From the NCBI RefSeq assembly GCF_003987225.1, contig NZ_PIPX01000001.1:434001-498000 (forward strand): a DNA stretch of 64,000 nucleotides, given 5' to 3'. The position numbers were made by a program, and so were the translations under genes. The DNA comes from Pseudidiomarina homiensis. Lineage in GTDB: Bacteria; Pseudomonadota; Gammaproteobacteria; Enterobacterales; Alteromonadaceae. Of this stretch, positions 34,747 through 44,455 are shown one piece after another; position 1 is the stretch's first letter, and every line of letters starts with the position of its first letter. Below the pieces are notes generated by a model that saw only the letters and a program-made list of their open reading frames with translations, searched no databases and had not been told where the DNA came from.

Positions 34747-35351
34747 TCACTTCCCAGTTGGGCAAGTTTAGCGAGACGACGGTTGTGTAGCCACCAGGCA
34801 AGGATGCCAAAAAGGATACCGAGGCCATGTAGCAGCCAAATTTGCTGAACTTGTCCGGCTGCCAAAAAACTTTGCCAAACGCCAATGAATTCGGCGAACC
34901 ATTTTGCGATTAGGATAATTACTGCTGCGAACATCAGCTTGCGTTGGTTGCTCGATTGTGACGCGTGTAACTCGAGTAACAGGCCAATGGTAAGCAAGCC
35001 ATGATTAACAATAGATAACCCGACGAAATGTTGCTCAAAACCAGTGATGGTTAACGTTAGGGAGCTACCAATAGCTATAATGATCAGTGCGTTAAGAAAC
35101 GTGCGAACATTGAAGTAGCGTGCAAATAGTATTGTGATAAAGAAGAATGCTAAGGCATTGAGCAACCAATGTAATTCAGTAAGATGCAAAAAGTGTGCGG
35201 TGAGTAAACGCCAAGGTTCCTGCCAGACTTGCTGCGCAGCAAAATCGAATTCGGCGAGTAACGACGGATATTCAAATTGGAAGTAGTACGCCCACGCCGA
35301 TGTGACCACAAGCAGTAGGCTGCAAATAAGTACTTGAATGCGATCAGACAT
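34743..35351 (-). CDS. Rhombosortase-like rhomboid-family membrane protease
   Basis: The 202-residue membrane protein has about six helices and the marks of a rhomboid protease. These are HFLHLTELHWLLN (His53, His56, His61, Asn65) in helix 2, GLSIVNHG with candidate nucleophile Ser113 and His117, and LLHGLGILFG with candidate catalytic His175. Size and motif spacing fit rhombosortases, which cut the C-terminal GlyGly-CTERM sorting tails of exported proteins, better than GlpG. No protein in this window ends in a GlyGly-CTERM tail, so the substrates must lie elsewhere. It is convergent with the comEA-like gene. Confidence 0.75.
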   Translation of the reverse strand: MSDRIQVLICSLLLVVTSAWAYYFQFEYPSLLAEFDFAAQQVWQEPWRLLTAHFLHLTELHWLLNALAFFFITILFARYFNVRTFLNALIIIAIGSSLTLTITGFEQHFVGLSIVNHGLLTIGLLLELHASQSSNQRKLMFAAVIILIAKWFAEFIGVWQSFLAAGQVQQIWLLHGLGILFGILAWWLHNRRLAKLAQLGSD

Positions 35352-35454
35352 AGGTCGTAGTTGTACCTTTCGACATTGTGATAAGAGTTTAAGCCCTTTA
35401 TGATAGAAGCGTGCTTACCCCCTGTAAACTGTTATCAACCGCAAAGGAAGGATT

Positions 35455-37224
35455 ATGAAACCTAAGATGTTAGCGGTCTTGCTGTTCACCTCAGCATTTG
35501 CGCTTAGTGCTTGTAATGATCTAAATCAGGAACAAGCTCAGCGTGATAAGCGTGAACCCGAAGCTGCAACAGGAGTTATCGCAAAAGAGGCGGTATTGAG
35601 TACAGACTTTATGGTTGCCGCAGCGACTCCACAAGCTGCAGCAGCCGGGCGTGAAATATTAGCACAAGGCGGGAGCGCAATTGATGCCGCGATTGCGGTT
35701 CAAGCAATGCTAACGTTAACGGAGCCGCAGTCTTCAGGTATCGGCGGTGGCGCATTTATCCTGTATTGGGATAATCAAACGAAGCAACTCTATACCATTG
35801 ATGCTAGGGAAAAAGCTCCAGCTAGTGCAGGTCCAGACTTATTCTTGAATGCGCAGGGGGAGCCCCCTGAAAATTTTTGGAATGCTGTGATTGGCGGTCG
35901 CTCAGTAGGTACTCCAGGTGTTTTGAAGGGGCTTGAATTAGCGCATCAACGTTGGGGGAAGACCGCTTGGTCGACTCTTTTCAGTAGTACGATTAAAGCC
36001 GCGGAAGAGGGCTTTACGGTTTCGCCACGTCTCGAGCGCTTGTTGGCAATGGAACTTAATCCGGGCTTACCGAATATGGCTTCAGCGGCCGCGTATTTTT
36101 ATCCTGACGGCGAGCCCTTACGTGCCGGCACGGTAAAACAGAATCCGGAACTTGCGTGGGCTTTGCAATTAGTTGCTGAGCAAGGTGCTGATGCTTTCTA
36201 CCGCGGGCCTATTGCTGAAAAAATTGTTGCCGCAGTCAACTCGAGTGAAGTATCACCAGGGTTACTAACCTTAACTGACTTGGCAAACTACGAAGCCATT
36301 GTGCGTGAGCCAGTTTGCAATGGTTACCGTGTCTACACGGTCTGCGGGATGGGCCCACCAAGCTCCGGCGGTTTGACAGTCCTGCAAATCTTGGGGATTT
36401 TAGAAAACTTTCCGGTGGCAAACTGGCAACCCGATAGCGTAGAGTTTGCACATCATTTTACCCAAGCGTCACGTTTGGCATTTGCCGATCGTAACCGCTA
36501 TATCGCCGATAGTGACTTTGTTGAGGTACCCATGAGTCACATGCTGCAGAAAAGCTATCTTGCTGAACGATCACGGCGAATTGGTAACCGAGATTTGCGT
36601 AAAGCAGTACCGGGAGAATTTAAAGCGTTAGCGTTAGCTGACGATATGTCACCGGAATTTCCCAACACAAGTCACATTTCGATTGTCGATAAGCAAGGCA
36701 ACGCGGTATCAATGACAACGAGTATTGAAATGGGGTTTGGCTCCGCGGTCATGGCTAGTGGCTTCTTGTTAAACAACCAATTGACAGACTTCTCGCTGCG
36801 TCCCAGCGTTGATGGTCAACTGATTGCGAATCGAGTGCAGGGCAGTAAACGTCCTCGTAGCTCGATGTCACCGACAATGGTATTTGATGCAGAGGGTGAT
36901 GATCTTATCCATGTTGTAGGCTCACCAGGTGGGGCGCGAATTATTAATTATGTGGCACAAACCTTAGTTGGTTTACTTGATTGGCAGCTTGATATGCAAG
37001 CGGCAATAGACTTGCCACATGTTACCAATCTTAATAATTATACGGCGTTAGAGAAGGGCACACCGATGGCCGATTTGCAACGAAAGTTAAACAGTAAAGG
37101 GCATGAGGCGCGCGTTACCGATCTCAATAGTGGCCTCCACGGCATTACTATTTTACCGAACGGACGCCTGCTTGGTGGCGCTGACCCGCGCCGTGAAGGT
37201 GTTGCTTTGGGTGCTAAAGATTAA
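35455..37224 (+). CDS. ggt: Gamma-glutamyltransferase, lipoprotein form
   Basis: The 589-residue precursor hydrolyses or transfers gamma-glutamyl groups, for instance from glutathione. It has a signal peptide ending in a lipobox (FALSAC, Cys20), so it is probably membrane-anchored rather than freely periplasmic as in E. coli. The autocatalytic site is NTSHISIVD, with Thr405 as the new N-terminal nucleophile. [16 protein letters not shown] and [11 protein letters not shown] are family glycine motifs. AAGGAAGG precedes the ATG. The stop codon interlocks with that of the convergent msrAB gene (TTAA). Confidence 0.94.
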   Translation: MKPKMLAVLLFTSAFALSACNDLNQEQAQRDKREPEAATGVIAKEAVLSTDFMVAAATPQAAAAGREILAQGGSAIDAAIAVQAMLTLTEPQSSGIGGGAFILYWDNQTKQLYTIDAREKAPASAGPDLFLNAQGEPPENFWNAVIGGRSVGTPGVLKGLELAHQRWGKTAWSTLFSSTIKAAEEGFTVSPRLERLLAMELNPGLPNMASAAAYFYPDGEPLRAGTVKQNPELAWALQLVAEQGADAFYRGPIAEKIVAAVNSSEVSPGLLTLTDLANYEAIVREPVCNGYRVYTVCGMGPPSSGGLTVLQILGILENFPVANWQPDSVEFAHHFTQASRLAFADRNRYIADSDFVEVPMSHMLQKSYLAERSRRIGNRDLRKAVPGEFKALALADDMSPEFPNTSHISIVDKQGNAVSMTTSIEMGFGSAVMASGFLLNNQLTDFSLRPSVDGQLIANRVQGSKRPRSSMSPTMVFDAEGDDLIHVVGSPGGARIINYVAQTLVGLLDWQLDMQAAIDLPHVTNLNNYTALEKGTPMADLQRKLNSKGHEARVTDLNSGLHGITILPNGRLLGGADPRREGVALGAKD

Positions 37225-38342
37225 TCACGTTTTACGTCTGGAATATAATCCTCATAGCCCTCAGTGGCCATGTCTTCGAGTGGGATGAAGCGCATGGCTG
37301 CTGAATTCATACAGTAACGTAATCCTGTAGGAGCGGGACCATCCTCGAATACGTGCCCTAAATGGGAGTCGGCGTAACGACTGCGTACTTCGATGCGGGT
37401 CATAAACCACGAACGATCTTTTTTGGTGACGATAAAATCTTCATCGATGGGCTTGGTAAAACTTGGCCATCCGGTCCCTGATTCGAATTTGTCAGCGGAT
37501 GAGAACAACGGTTCGCCACTCACAATATCCACGTAGATACCGTCACGTTGCTCGTCCCAATAAGTATTATCGAATGCACGTTCGGTCTTACCTTGTTGCG
37601 AAACTGCAAATTGTAATGGCGTTAGTTGCTCTTTCAAGGTGGCGTCATTAGGTTTTGAAAAGTTATCAAAGTTCATGCTAGACCTCTTTTTAGACGGCGC
37701 TTCAGGTTCGTTTTTAAAGCTCGTATAGTCGATTTCGTAAGCGTCACCCCATACGTTCTCGGTGAACTGAAAGCGCCCAGAGTTATTGGTATAAACCCAG
37801 TACCGAACAGGGTTTTTACGATAATAATCTTGATGATAGGTTTCCGCTTCATAAAAGGTTGTCAACGGCTCGATGGGGATAGCGACGGGGTCTTCATAGA
37901 GTCGCATAGCTTCGAGTTGCAAACGTTCGCGTCGAGCAATTCGTTGCTGTTGCTCATTATGATAAAAAATAGCAGGGCGATATTGCTTGCCGCGGTCGAC
38001 AAATTGTCCATCCAAGTCTGTCGGGTCCATCATTCGCCAGAACGCTTGGATGAGGCCAGTATAGGAGACCACCGCTGGGTCATAAAAGACTTGTACGGCT
38101 TCGGTGTGGCCAGTTTGACCGCTAGCTACCTGTTCATATGTCGGCGCAACTTCTTCGCCGCCAGCGTAACCAGAGACAGCTTCGCGTACGCCAGGCACTT
38201 CTTCGAAAGCTTTTTCAACACACCAAAAACAGCCGCCGGCAAAAGTTGCGACGCGTTCTTCCGCGACTGCGGGTGGAGACGTAAGAAACAAGGCTAAACT
38301 AGTAACCCCCAGAAATACCGCACTAATAGATTTGCTTCCCAT
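37221..38342 (-). CDS. msrAB: Exported MsrA-MsrB fusion methionine sulfoxide reductase
   Basis: The 373-residue protein joins MsrA (about 28-190) and MsrB (about 225-360) behind a signal peptide (to AVAEER), so it repairs oxidised methionine in the periplasm. The MsrA motif is [17 protein letters not shown] with catalytic Cys38. The MsrB motifs are [19 protein letters not shown] and [13 protein letters not shown] with catalytic Cys344. The MsrB half lacks the two CxxC zinc sites, like the MsrB domain of Neisseria PilB, so this is a normal non-zinc variant. Unlike PilB there is no thioredoxin domain. GGAGG precedes the ATG. Confidence 0.95.
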   Translation of the reverse strand: MGSKSISAVFLGVTSLALFLTSPPAVAEERVATFAGGCFWCVEKAFEEVPGVREAVSGYAGGEEVAPTYEQVASGQTGHTEAVQVFYDPAVVSYTGLIQAFWRMMDPTDLDGQFVDRGKQYRPAIFYHNEQQQRIARRERLQLEAMRLYEDPVAIPIEPLTTFYEAETYHQDYYRKNPVRYWVYTNNSGRFQFTENVWGDAYEIDYTSFKNEPEAPSKKRSSMNFDNFSKPNDATLKEQLTPLQFAVSQQGKTERAFDNTYWDEQRDGIYVDIVSGEPLFSSADKFESGTGWPSFTKPIDEDFIVTKKDRSWFMTRIEVRSRYADSHLGHVFEDGPAPTGLRYCMNSAAMRFIPLEDMATEGYEDYIPDVKRD

Positions 38343-38365
38343 ACTACCTCCACCCAGGAAATCTG

Positions 38366-39097
38366 TTAATTTGCCGCGAGCTGGCTCCTTAGCTGTCGCA
38401 TGAATGTGTCGATGCGATCAGCATTTTTACCGACGTCACTGCGACCGACTCTTGATTTACTACGTACATCAACGCGAACTTGATCAGCTGCGTTTTCGAG
38501 ACGGATGACGACGTCATCTTTGAAGCCAAACCAAAAAGTTGTGTCTGTCGCTTCAATGCGGCCTTCGGCAAGGTCACTGGCTACCAGTTGCCAGCCAAGG
38601 TCGTTGACAACGGTCAAAGCGGCTTGAAAGGTACGGTCATAGTCATTTTCAAGCGTTAAAGGTTGTATATTCGGGTAAGCTTGGCGCTGTTGATCTGCGG
38701 TTTCTTCGCCTGCGTAGTCAACGGGGTTTGGGGCCTCGGCGCGCAACGGGGCTATCGCAACAAACACTGGTGGATTCTCCAAATCGGTTGAGATATCGTG
38801 AATTGGAGGTACCGAGCGTGCAGTCTGCAATTGCTGATAGGGTAAGTAAAAACTTATAAAACCGATAATCGCGGCAATGGTGAGGGCCGCCAACGGAAGA
38901 CCACGTGGGCGCTGCCAGATAAGGTAGACGATAATAAGTACCGTTGCGGCGACACCAATATAGGCGGCCCAGCGTAATAAAGTGAAGGCTATTGCTAACT
39001 CGACCCATTGCAAACGGTACAGTGGCCCAGAAATCAACAATAAAAAGCCGGCTAGAACGCCGACGATAACTAACAGTGAACCTAGTTTACGAATCAT
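38366..39097 (-). CDS. DUF1499 family membrane protein
   Basis: The 243-residue protein has three N-terminal membrane helices (about 5-27, 40-61 and 68-89), then a soluble DUF1499 domain (about 110-240). The domain has [44 protein letters not shown] and [15 protein letters not shown]. Function is unknown. The gene starts divergently from ynjB and ends 23 bp before msrAB begins, so it may lie upstream of msrAB in one unit. Confidence 0.85.
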   Translation of the reverse strand: MIRKLGSLLVIVGVLAGFLLLISGPLYRLQWVELAIAFTLLRWAAYIGVAATVLIIVYLIWQRPRGLPLAALTIAAIIGFISFYLPYQQLQTARSVPPIHDISTDLENPPVFVAIAPLRAEAPNPVDYAGEETADQQRQAYPNIQPLTLENDYDRTFQAALTVVNDLGWQLVASDLAEGRIEATDTTFWFGFKDDVVIRLENAADQVRVDVRSKSRVGRSDVGKNADRIDTFMRQLRSQLAAN

Positions 39098-39176
39098 GAC
39101 ATGCTCCAGTGATGATAATTTTAGGCTTACGTTAAAGACTATACTCTAGATCAGAAGCAAAGGAAGACCTAATCAG

Positions 39177-40310
39177 GTGAAGCGAATAAAGCTATTGGCG
39201 GCCTTATTGAGTATTGTTTTGGCCACCCTAATGAGTTCAACTGTTTCGGCGCAAGACAGGTCGCAGCCGACCTCCGTACGTTTCTATGCATGGGCCGGGT
39301 CAGCCGAAGTTAACGCCTATATCCAGTGGGCAAGCCGAGAGTTGGCAGAATCTCACGCGATCACTTTACAGCATGTCAAAGTAGCTGATATTAGCGAGGC
39401 CGTGGCCTTAGTCTTGGCAAATTCGGCGGGGGAGTCAGATGCTGTTGATTTACTCTGGATTAATGGCGAGAATTTTGCGGCACTCAAAGATGCTGACCGT
39501 TTAGTCGGCGGACTCGAAGACAAGGTTCCGAATAGCCGACTGATTCGCAGGGATTTAGATTGGCACGTTGATTTTGGTACCGCGGTCGAAGGCTTCGAAC
39601 TCCCGTGGGGGATAGCGCAGTTGCAATTGATTATGCACACAAAGCACGTCGCGCCCGCGCAAACTGTTGTAACACCGCAGGCATTACTTGAGTTGGCGAA
39701 ACGCTCCCCTGGTCGCTTCAGCTACCCAAAGCCGCCGTCATTTCATGGTACCAGTTGGTTGAAAGCACTAGCGTTTCAACTTACTGATGATCCCGCTATG
39801 CTGACGCAACCAGCTGAACCGGCAACTATTGATACAGTGCTCAAGCCATTGTGGGGCTACCTTGACCGCTTACATCCTTATTTGTGGCATCAAGGTACGG
39901 AATTTCCGATCTCAGCGGGTCGTCAGCGGCAACTTTTTAATCAAGGTGTATTAGATAATAGTGTCACTTTTAACCCCAACGAGGTTCGGGCACTGCAATT
40001 ACAAAACAAACTTGCTCCGGATGCGCGAAGTTTGAGTATCGGTGAACGTGCATTAACCAATTTTCATTATCTTGCGATCCCTCGTGCGAGTCGACGTCAA
40101 CAAGCTGCGCTTGAGGTCATTAATTTCCTGCTGAGCCCTCGAGCTCAGGCGCGTAAAGCTGACCCTCAAGGGTGGGCGGATCCGAGTGTTATTCGTCTAC
40201 CACAACGCGACTTGGATAGCCCTGATCCTTTAGTGGCAAGCCACCCAGAACCACATGTGTCTTGGAATGCAGTTTTGGAGCGGCAGTGGCTAGCGAGGTA
40301 TCAGCGGTGA
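39177..40310 (+). CDS. ynjB: YnjB-like ABC transporter substrate-binding protein
   Basis: The 377-residue periplasmic protein has a signal peptide (to VSAQDR) and a type II solute-binding fold: VRFYAWAGSAEVNAYIQW, DLLWINGENFAALK, ELPWGIAQLQLIMH and LAIPRASRRQQAALEVINFL. It follows E. coli YnjB, the binding protein of an importer of unknown substrate that is distantly related to thiamine, iron and polyamine systems. The GTG start at 39177 has AGGAAG 10 bp upstream. Its TGA overlaps the GTG of ynjC (GTGA). Confidence 0.88.
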   Translation: MKRIKLLAALLSIVLATLMSSTVSAQDRSQPTSVRFYAWAGSAEVNAYIQWASRELAESHAITLQHVKVADISEAVALVLANSAGESDAVDLLWINGENFAALKDADRLVGGLEDKVPNSRLIRRDLDWHVDFGTAVEGFELPWGIAQLQLIMHTKHVAPAQTVVTPQALLELAKRSPGRFSYPKPPSFHGTSWLKALAFQLTDDPAMLTQPAEPATIDTVLKPLWGYLDRLHPYLWHQGTEFPISAGRQRQLFNQGVLDNSVTFNPNEVRALQLQNKLAPDARSLSIGERALTNFHYLAIPRASRRQQAALEVINFLLSPRAQARKADPQGWADPSVIRLPQRDLDSPDPLVASHPEPHVSWNAVLERQWLARYQR

Positions 40311-41923
40311 GGTTTAGCGGCTATGGCGTGGCCCTATTTGTGGGACTGTTTCTGTTTCTTCCTTGGGTGGTAGGACTGAGTGGCATAAATGGGCAAGTTC
40401 CGTGGCTGACTGCTGAACTTTGGGATTATCCGGGGTTGTCTCGCGTTATAGGACAAAGTCTCACGGTTGGTTTCACCGCTACAACGGTAAGCACAGTGCT
40501 AGCGAGTTTGATTATTTATGCTGAACAACGTCAGCCAAGTCGTTTATGGGCATTAACCTTTACGGCACCTCACCTTGCTTTTGCAGTTGCATTCTTATGG
40601 CTATTTACACCTTTTGGCTGGATTGATCGCTTATTGCCAGGTTCTTGGTCATGGTTCGAACATCAGTCTTTGCCAACCTTGACCTTGTTACTCATTAGTA
40701 AAGAGACACCTTTTTTAGTGGTTTTAGGTCGGCAACAGCTACGGCAACTACCTTTTGAAAACTGGCTTTTACAGGCCCGTAGTCTTGGCGCTTCAAGCTG
40801 GCATAGTTGGTGGCTTGTGGTGCTTCCTGCGTGGTTAAAGTCAATGCGCTTGCTGATTATTGCGGTCGCAGTTTACAGCGTCGGTGTTGTGGATATTGCA
40901 AGCGTTGCCGGCCCCATGAACCCGCCGCTGCTTGGTCCGTTATTGGTGAGTTGGCAGCAGCAGTTTGACGCGACAACCGTCAATCTAGCGGCCCAAGGGT
41001 TTTGGCTACTCATCGCATTAACGATGGTCATGGTTGCGTGGGTGTATGTGCAAGAAGCGCTCGTGCGAAAGGTATGTGGCCGTCAGTTGCGTCGCCACCG
41101 TGCCCGACAACCACGCAGCAGAGCGCAAGCCTTGCTCGGTGTCGTAGGTGGACTGCGGTGGCTTCTGTTTATCGTGAGTATTGCCAGTGGCCTAGCCCTT
41201 TTTGCAATGAGCTTTGCTGAAGGTTGGTTTTACCCAGCTTTGCTGCCCTCGGAGTGGTCGTTGCAAGGGGGTATTGCCGTGGTTAAAGATCTAGCCCCGC
41301 AGCTGCTTGAGACGTTGGGGGTCGCTTTGCTAACGGCAACGTTGGTTACCTTGGTACTGGTATGGACGAGGGAGTGGCAGCGTGCGCATAGCCGCGAACT
41401 TCCGGATCTCGTGTTCATTGCTGCACTCTTAATACCGCAAACGGCTTTAGTGCTCGCGTGGTTACACGCTGGTAGTGTGAGCTATGTAATTAGTAGCGAA
41501 ACGGGTGCATGGTGGGTGACCGTCTATGCTCACTGTTGGTTTTCTTTTGCCTTTGCTTACCTAAGCTACGCACCGGCCGAGCGAGCCGAAACACAAGATC
41601 ACCTTACGGTTGGCCGCAGCTTAGGTTTTAGTTACTGGCGCAGCTGGTGGTATTTCAAACGCCCGCAACTCAATGGTGCGTTGATGTATGCATTCCTCGT
41701 CAGCTTTTTGGTGAGTATTGCTCAATACGTGCCGACACTGTTGTTGGGACAGGGCTACGTGAGTACCTTAACGACTGAGCTGGTGGTGCTTAGTTCTGGT
41801 GCTGAGTGGCAAGCTCCGGCAGTGGCTGCTATGTTGCTTTGGCTGTTAGCTTTACTAGCTATCATAGTCCTCAGTAACGGCATTAGACGACTTCACTTTT
41901 CGCGCGATAAAAAGAGCAGTTGA
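40307..41923 (+). CDS. ynjC: YnjC-like ABC transporter permease (duplicated)
   Basis: The 538-residue permease (E. coli YnjC 511) consists of two fused binding-protein-dependent transport domains with about twelve helices. The first EAA-like loop is LLQARSLGASSWHSWW near 170, and the second is DHLTVGRSLGFSYWRSWW near 440. I chose the GTG at 40307, which overlaps the stop of ynjB and has GAGG 8 bp upstream. The open frame extends 45 bp further up but without a better site. Confidence 0.88.
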   Translation: MRFSGYGVALFVGLFLFLPWVVGLSGINGQVPWLTAELWDYPGLSRVIGQSLTVGFTATTVSTVLASLIIYAEQRQPSRLWALTFTAPHLAFAVAFLWLFTPFGWIDRLLPGSWSWFEHQSLPTLTLLLISKETPFLVVLGRQQLRQLPFENWLLQARSLGASSWHSWWLVVLPAWLKSMRLLIIAVAVYSVGVVDIASVAGPMNPPLLGPLLVSWQQQFDATTVNLAAQGFWLLIALTMVMVAWVYVQEALVRKVCGRQLRRHRARQPRSRAQALLGVVGGLRWLLFIVSIASGLALFAMSFAEGWFYPALLPSEWSLQGGIAVVKDLAPQLLETLGVALLTATLVTLVLVWTREWQRAHSRELPDLVFIAALLIPQTALVLAWLHAGSVSYVISSETGAWWVTVYAHCWFSFAFAYLSYAPAERAETQDHLTVGRSLGFSYWRSWWYFKRPQLNGALMYAFLVSFLVSIAQYVPTLLLGQGYVSTLTTELVVLSSGAEWQAPAVAAMLLWLLALLAIIVLSNGIRRLHFSRDKKSS

Positions 41924-41925
41924 AC

Positions 41926-42606
41926 ATGAATCAAGCTTCATCGAACGATACTCCGATTCTCATTAGTAGTTGTGTGTTGCGCTGGCAACAGGGACCGTTC
42001 ATTCGCCTTCCTGAAATTAGCCTTGAACAAGGTGAAACGCTGGGAGTTATGGGGCCCAGTGGCTGTGGCAAATCAACTTGGTTGCGCTGGCTACTTGGCG
42101 TACCCCAACCCTATGTAACGATTTCAGGAACCATTACAATTGCTGGAAAAGTAATGAACTCATTGCCAATAGAGCAACGGAGTATTGGCCTAGTGATGCA
42201 AGAACAGGCGTTATTTCCGCATTATACTGTGGCAGAAAACTTAGCCTTTGCCCTGGCTCAGCAAAAATTGTCGTTGCGGGAGCAAAAAGCACTGATTAAG
42301 GAGCAATTGAACACGATTGGCTTAGCGAATTATGAAAATCGTAAGCCACATCAGCTCAGTGGTGGCGAAAGAGCGCGCATTGCATTACTTCGAGCAGCGC
42401 TAGCTAAGCCACAATTAATTTTATTAGATGAACCCTTTAAAGGCCTGGATCAAGCTCGTCGCCGACAAGTATGTGAATGGACCTACGCCTTTTTGCAAAG
42501 CCAAGGTATAGCCGCGATCATTGTTAGTCATGAGCAAAACGACCTAATTGATGCGCAACAGCAGTTAATGTGGCCACAGCCACAAGTAGATGAGGAGTTC
42601 GTATGA
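41926..42606 (+). CDS. ynjD: YnjD-like ABC transporter ATP-binding protein
   Basis: The 226-residue ATPase has Walker A MGPSGCGKSTWLRW, Q-loop VMQEQALFPHYTVAENL, signature LSGGERARIALLRAALAKP, Walker B LILLDEPFKGLDQ and the switch His in IIVSHEQ. It powers YnjC. The ATG at 41926 is preferred. A TTG at 41920, overlapping the ynjC stop, is also possible. It ends in a 4-bp overlap with ynjF. Confidence 0.92.
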   Translation: MNQASSNDTPILISSCVLRWQQGPFIRLPEISLEQGETLGVMGPSGCGKSTWLRWLLGVPQPYVTISGTITIAGKVMNSLPIEQRSIGLVMQEQALFPHYTVAENLAFALAQQKLSLREQKALIKEQLNTIGLANYENRKPHQLSGGERARIALLRAALAKPQLILLDEPFKGLDQARRRQVCEWTYAFLQSQGIAAIIVSHEQNDLIDAQQQLMWPQPQVDEEFV

Positions 42607-43220
42607 TTGACGCTGTTCTTTATCGCCACTTGCAGCCGATCTTGAATAACATTGCCAAACCCTTGGTTAAAATGGGATTCAATGCCGATCAAATGACGCT
42701 CCTTGGGTTTGTTATTGGTTTGGGAGCTTTGCCAGCTTTGGCCTACGCACATTACGAACTGGCTTTACTCTGTATCCTGCTGAATCGCTTAAGTGACGGT
42801 CTTGATGGCGCGATGGCGCGCTTAACGCGACGCACAGACGCGGGAGGTTACCTCGATAGTGTTTGTGATTTTATTTTTTACATGGCAATTCCGTTGGGCT
42901 TTTTACTCGCTGCGCCGAACGTTAATGGTGTTGCCGCGGGGTTTTTAATGCTGAGCTTTATGGGGACCGGTTCCACGTTTTTGGCCTTCGCTGTGCTCGC
43001 TGGAAAACATGGCATTGATAACCCCAATTACCCGAATAAATCGCTTCATTACATGGGTGGGTTAACCGAAGGATTTGAAACCATTGTGGCTTTTTGTGTG
43101 TTTTGTTTATGGCCGAGTCTGTTTGTGTATACCGCCAGCATCTTTGCCGCTTTGTGTGGTTTTACTGCTTTGACGCGTTGTTATCTTGGCTATCAGACGC
43201 TGCGTCGCCTCGAGGCTTAG
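42603..43220 (+). CDS. ynjF: YnjF-like CDP-alcohol phosphatidyltransferase
   Basis: The 205-residue membrane enzyme carries the CDP-alcohol motif DGLDGAMARLTRRTDAGGYLDSVCD in its second helix region, with the metal-binding pattern DGxxAR...GxxxDxxxD complete. Such enzymes replace CMP of a CDP-linked lipid with an alcohol. The donor is probably CDP-diacylglycerol; the alcohol is unknown. AGGAG precedes the ATG, which overlaps the ynjD stop (ATGA). E. coli also has ynjF after ynjBCD, with ynjE in between. The last 59 bp overlap the convergent hydroxylase gene. Confidence 0.9.
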   Translation: MIDAVLYRHLQPILNNIAKPLVKMGFNADQMTLLGFVIGLGALPALAYAHYELALLCILLNRLSDGLDGAMARLTRRTDAGGYLDSVCDFIFYMAIPLGFLLAAPNVNGVAAGFLMLSFMGTGSTFLAFAVLAGKHGIDNPNYPNKSLHYMGGLTEGFETIVAFCVFCLWPSLFVYTASIFAALCGFTALTRCYLGYQTLRRLEA

Positions 43221-44007
43221 GTTGGCGAAAAGGAATTGCCAAGAGATAACTAAGTTTCGTGCTATCTTGGCCCGCCGGGTACTCCTTTAAGCCAATTTCA
43301 ATACCGTCTGAGCCTTTTGTTGGTAAGGCATTGTAAGTGCCAAATAAACGATCCCAGATAGACAGGTTAAAACTGAAATTGCTGTCGGTTTCACGAGGGA
43401 TTTGACTATGATGTATGCGGTGCATTTCTTGCGTGACAATGAGTGCGCGCACTGGACGCTCTAAACGCCGTGGTAAAGCAACATTACCGTGATTAAAGAG
43501 TGATGTCGCATTTAAAATAATTTCAAAGATCAACACGGTCATAGGCGCGATGCCGAAGGTCACGACGACGCCTATTTTAATCAACATACTAAGTAGTATT
43601 TCGACGGGATGAAAGCGCAAACCAGTGGTGGTATCAAAGTCTGTATCAGCATGATGCATGCGATGAACGCGCCAAAGAAGTGGAATTCGATGAAATAGCC
43701 GATGTTGCCAGTAAATAGCGCAATCTAAAATGAGAAAGCCGATCACAGTGATGAGCCATAGCGGCAGGGAAGTTTGCTGTAACAAGCCAAATGAGGATTC
43801 CTGCGACCAAACTGCAGCGCCAATGGCACCTGCAGGGATGAGCAAGCGCAACGTCAGCGTATTAATCACTACGATACCTAAGTTTGCCGGCCAACGTTTG
43901 CGTGCGGGTAGGGTGGCTGAACGTTTAGGTTGCCAATACTCCCACAGCAACATCAGCGCTAAAACGCCAACAAAACACCCCAGCCGCCACCCAAGCTCAC
44001 TTGTCAT
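43162..44007 (-). CDS. Sterol desaturase / fatty acid hydroxylase family protein
   Basis: The 281-residue membrane protein has four or five helices and the His clusters that bind the diiron site: HRLFH near 103, HRMHHAD near 116, NHGN and HRIHH near 198. Relatives hydroxylate or desaturate sterols, fatty acids, carotenoids or ornithine lipids. The substrate here is unknown. The polar C-terminal tail (about 262-281) is read from DNA that also encodes the end of ynjF on the other strand. It lies 9 bp after hinT's stop? No: hinT lies to its right and is read first, so the two are not coupled by overlap but share direction, with hinT ending just right of this gene's start. Confidence 0.88.
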   Translation of the reverse strand: MTSELGWRLGCFVGVLALMLLWEYWQPKRSATLPARKRWPANLGIVVINTLTLRLLIPAGAIGAAVWSQESSFGLLQQTSLPLWLITVIGFLILDCAIYWQHRLFHRIPLLWRVHRMHHADTDFDTTTGLRFHPVEILLSMLIKIGVVVTFGIAPMTVLIFEIILNATSLFNHGNVALPRRLERPVRALIVTQEMHRIHHSQIPRETDSNFSFNLSIWDRLFGTYNALPTKGSDGIEIGLKEYPAGQDSTKLSYLLAIPFRQPKPRGDAASDSQDNNASKQ

Positions 44008-44016
44008 GGGGAAAAA

Positions 44017-44391
44017 CTAACCCACTTGTTTCGGGGCGCTATTGGCGTAGGGCGGCCAACCTAAGGTTTGCCCAGCCAAGAGGTGCAGATGAATATGATA
44101 AACCGATTGGCCACCGTCTTCGTTGCAGTTCATCACCACGCGATAACCATCTTTGGCAAAACCATGTTGCTGGGCGATTTTGCGCGCCACGACAAATAAA
44201 TGGCCAACCAGCTCACGATCGTCTTCGGCAATATCGTTAATGGTCGCAATTGGTTTTTTCGGAATGATCAGCAGGTGCACAGGGGCCTGTGGGTTAATAT
44301 CCTTGAAGGCGAGCGCACTATCGTCTTCGTAGACGATATCAGCATCGATTTCGCGACTGATGATCTTGTCAAAAATCGTCGTGTTACTCAT
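44017..44391 (-). CDS. hinT: HIT family purine nucleoside phosphoramidase HinT
   Basis: The 124-residue protein (E. coli 119) has TIFDKIISREIDADIVYEDD at the N-terminus, FKDINPQAPVHLLIIPKKPI, and the histidine triad VYHIHLHLLAG. HinT hydrolyses AMP-lysine-type phosphoramidates. It lies between rlmI and the desaturase-family gene, all on the minus strand. The ATG at 44391 has GAGGTAAG upstream. Confidence 0.94.
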   Translation of the reverse strand: MSNTTIFDKIISREIDADIVYEDDSALAFKDINPQAPVHLLIIPKKPIATINDIAEDDRELVGHLFVVARKIAQQHGFAKDGYRVVMNCNEDGGQSVYHIHLHLLAGQTLGWPPYANSAPKQVG

Positions 44392-44428
44392 AACTTACCT
44401 CATTTGACAGAGCCTATTTATGCTCATA

Positions 44429-44455
44429 CTAGTCAACTCAGCCTCTGAGTACTAG
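44429..44455. repeat. Inverted repeat over the rlmI stop codon
   Basis: CTAGT and ACTAG (44429-44433, 44451-44455) flank ACTCAG-CCT-CTGAGT (44436-44450). This gives an 11-bp stem with a two-base bulge and a three-base loop. The TGA stop of rlmI lies inside. There is no T run, so it may be an mRNA 3' stabiliser rather than a terminator. Confidence 0.5.

Noticed and set aside
37221-37680. MsrB half as damaged because it lacks CxxC zinc pairs
   Set aside because: The non-zinc form is normal in PilB-type MsrB domains, and the catalytic RYCMN motif is intact.
39177-42606. Naming the ynj importer a thiamine or spermidine transporter
   Set aside because: The folds are related, but the YnjB-like sequence does not identify the ligand, and no biosynthetic neighbour points to one.
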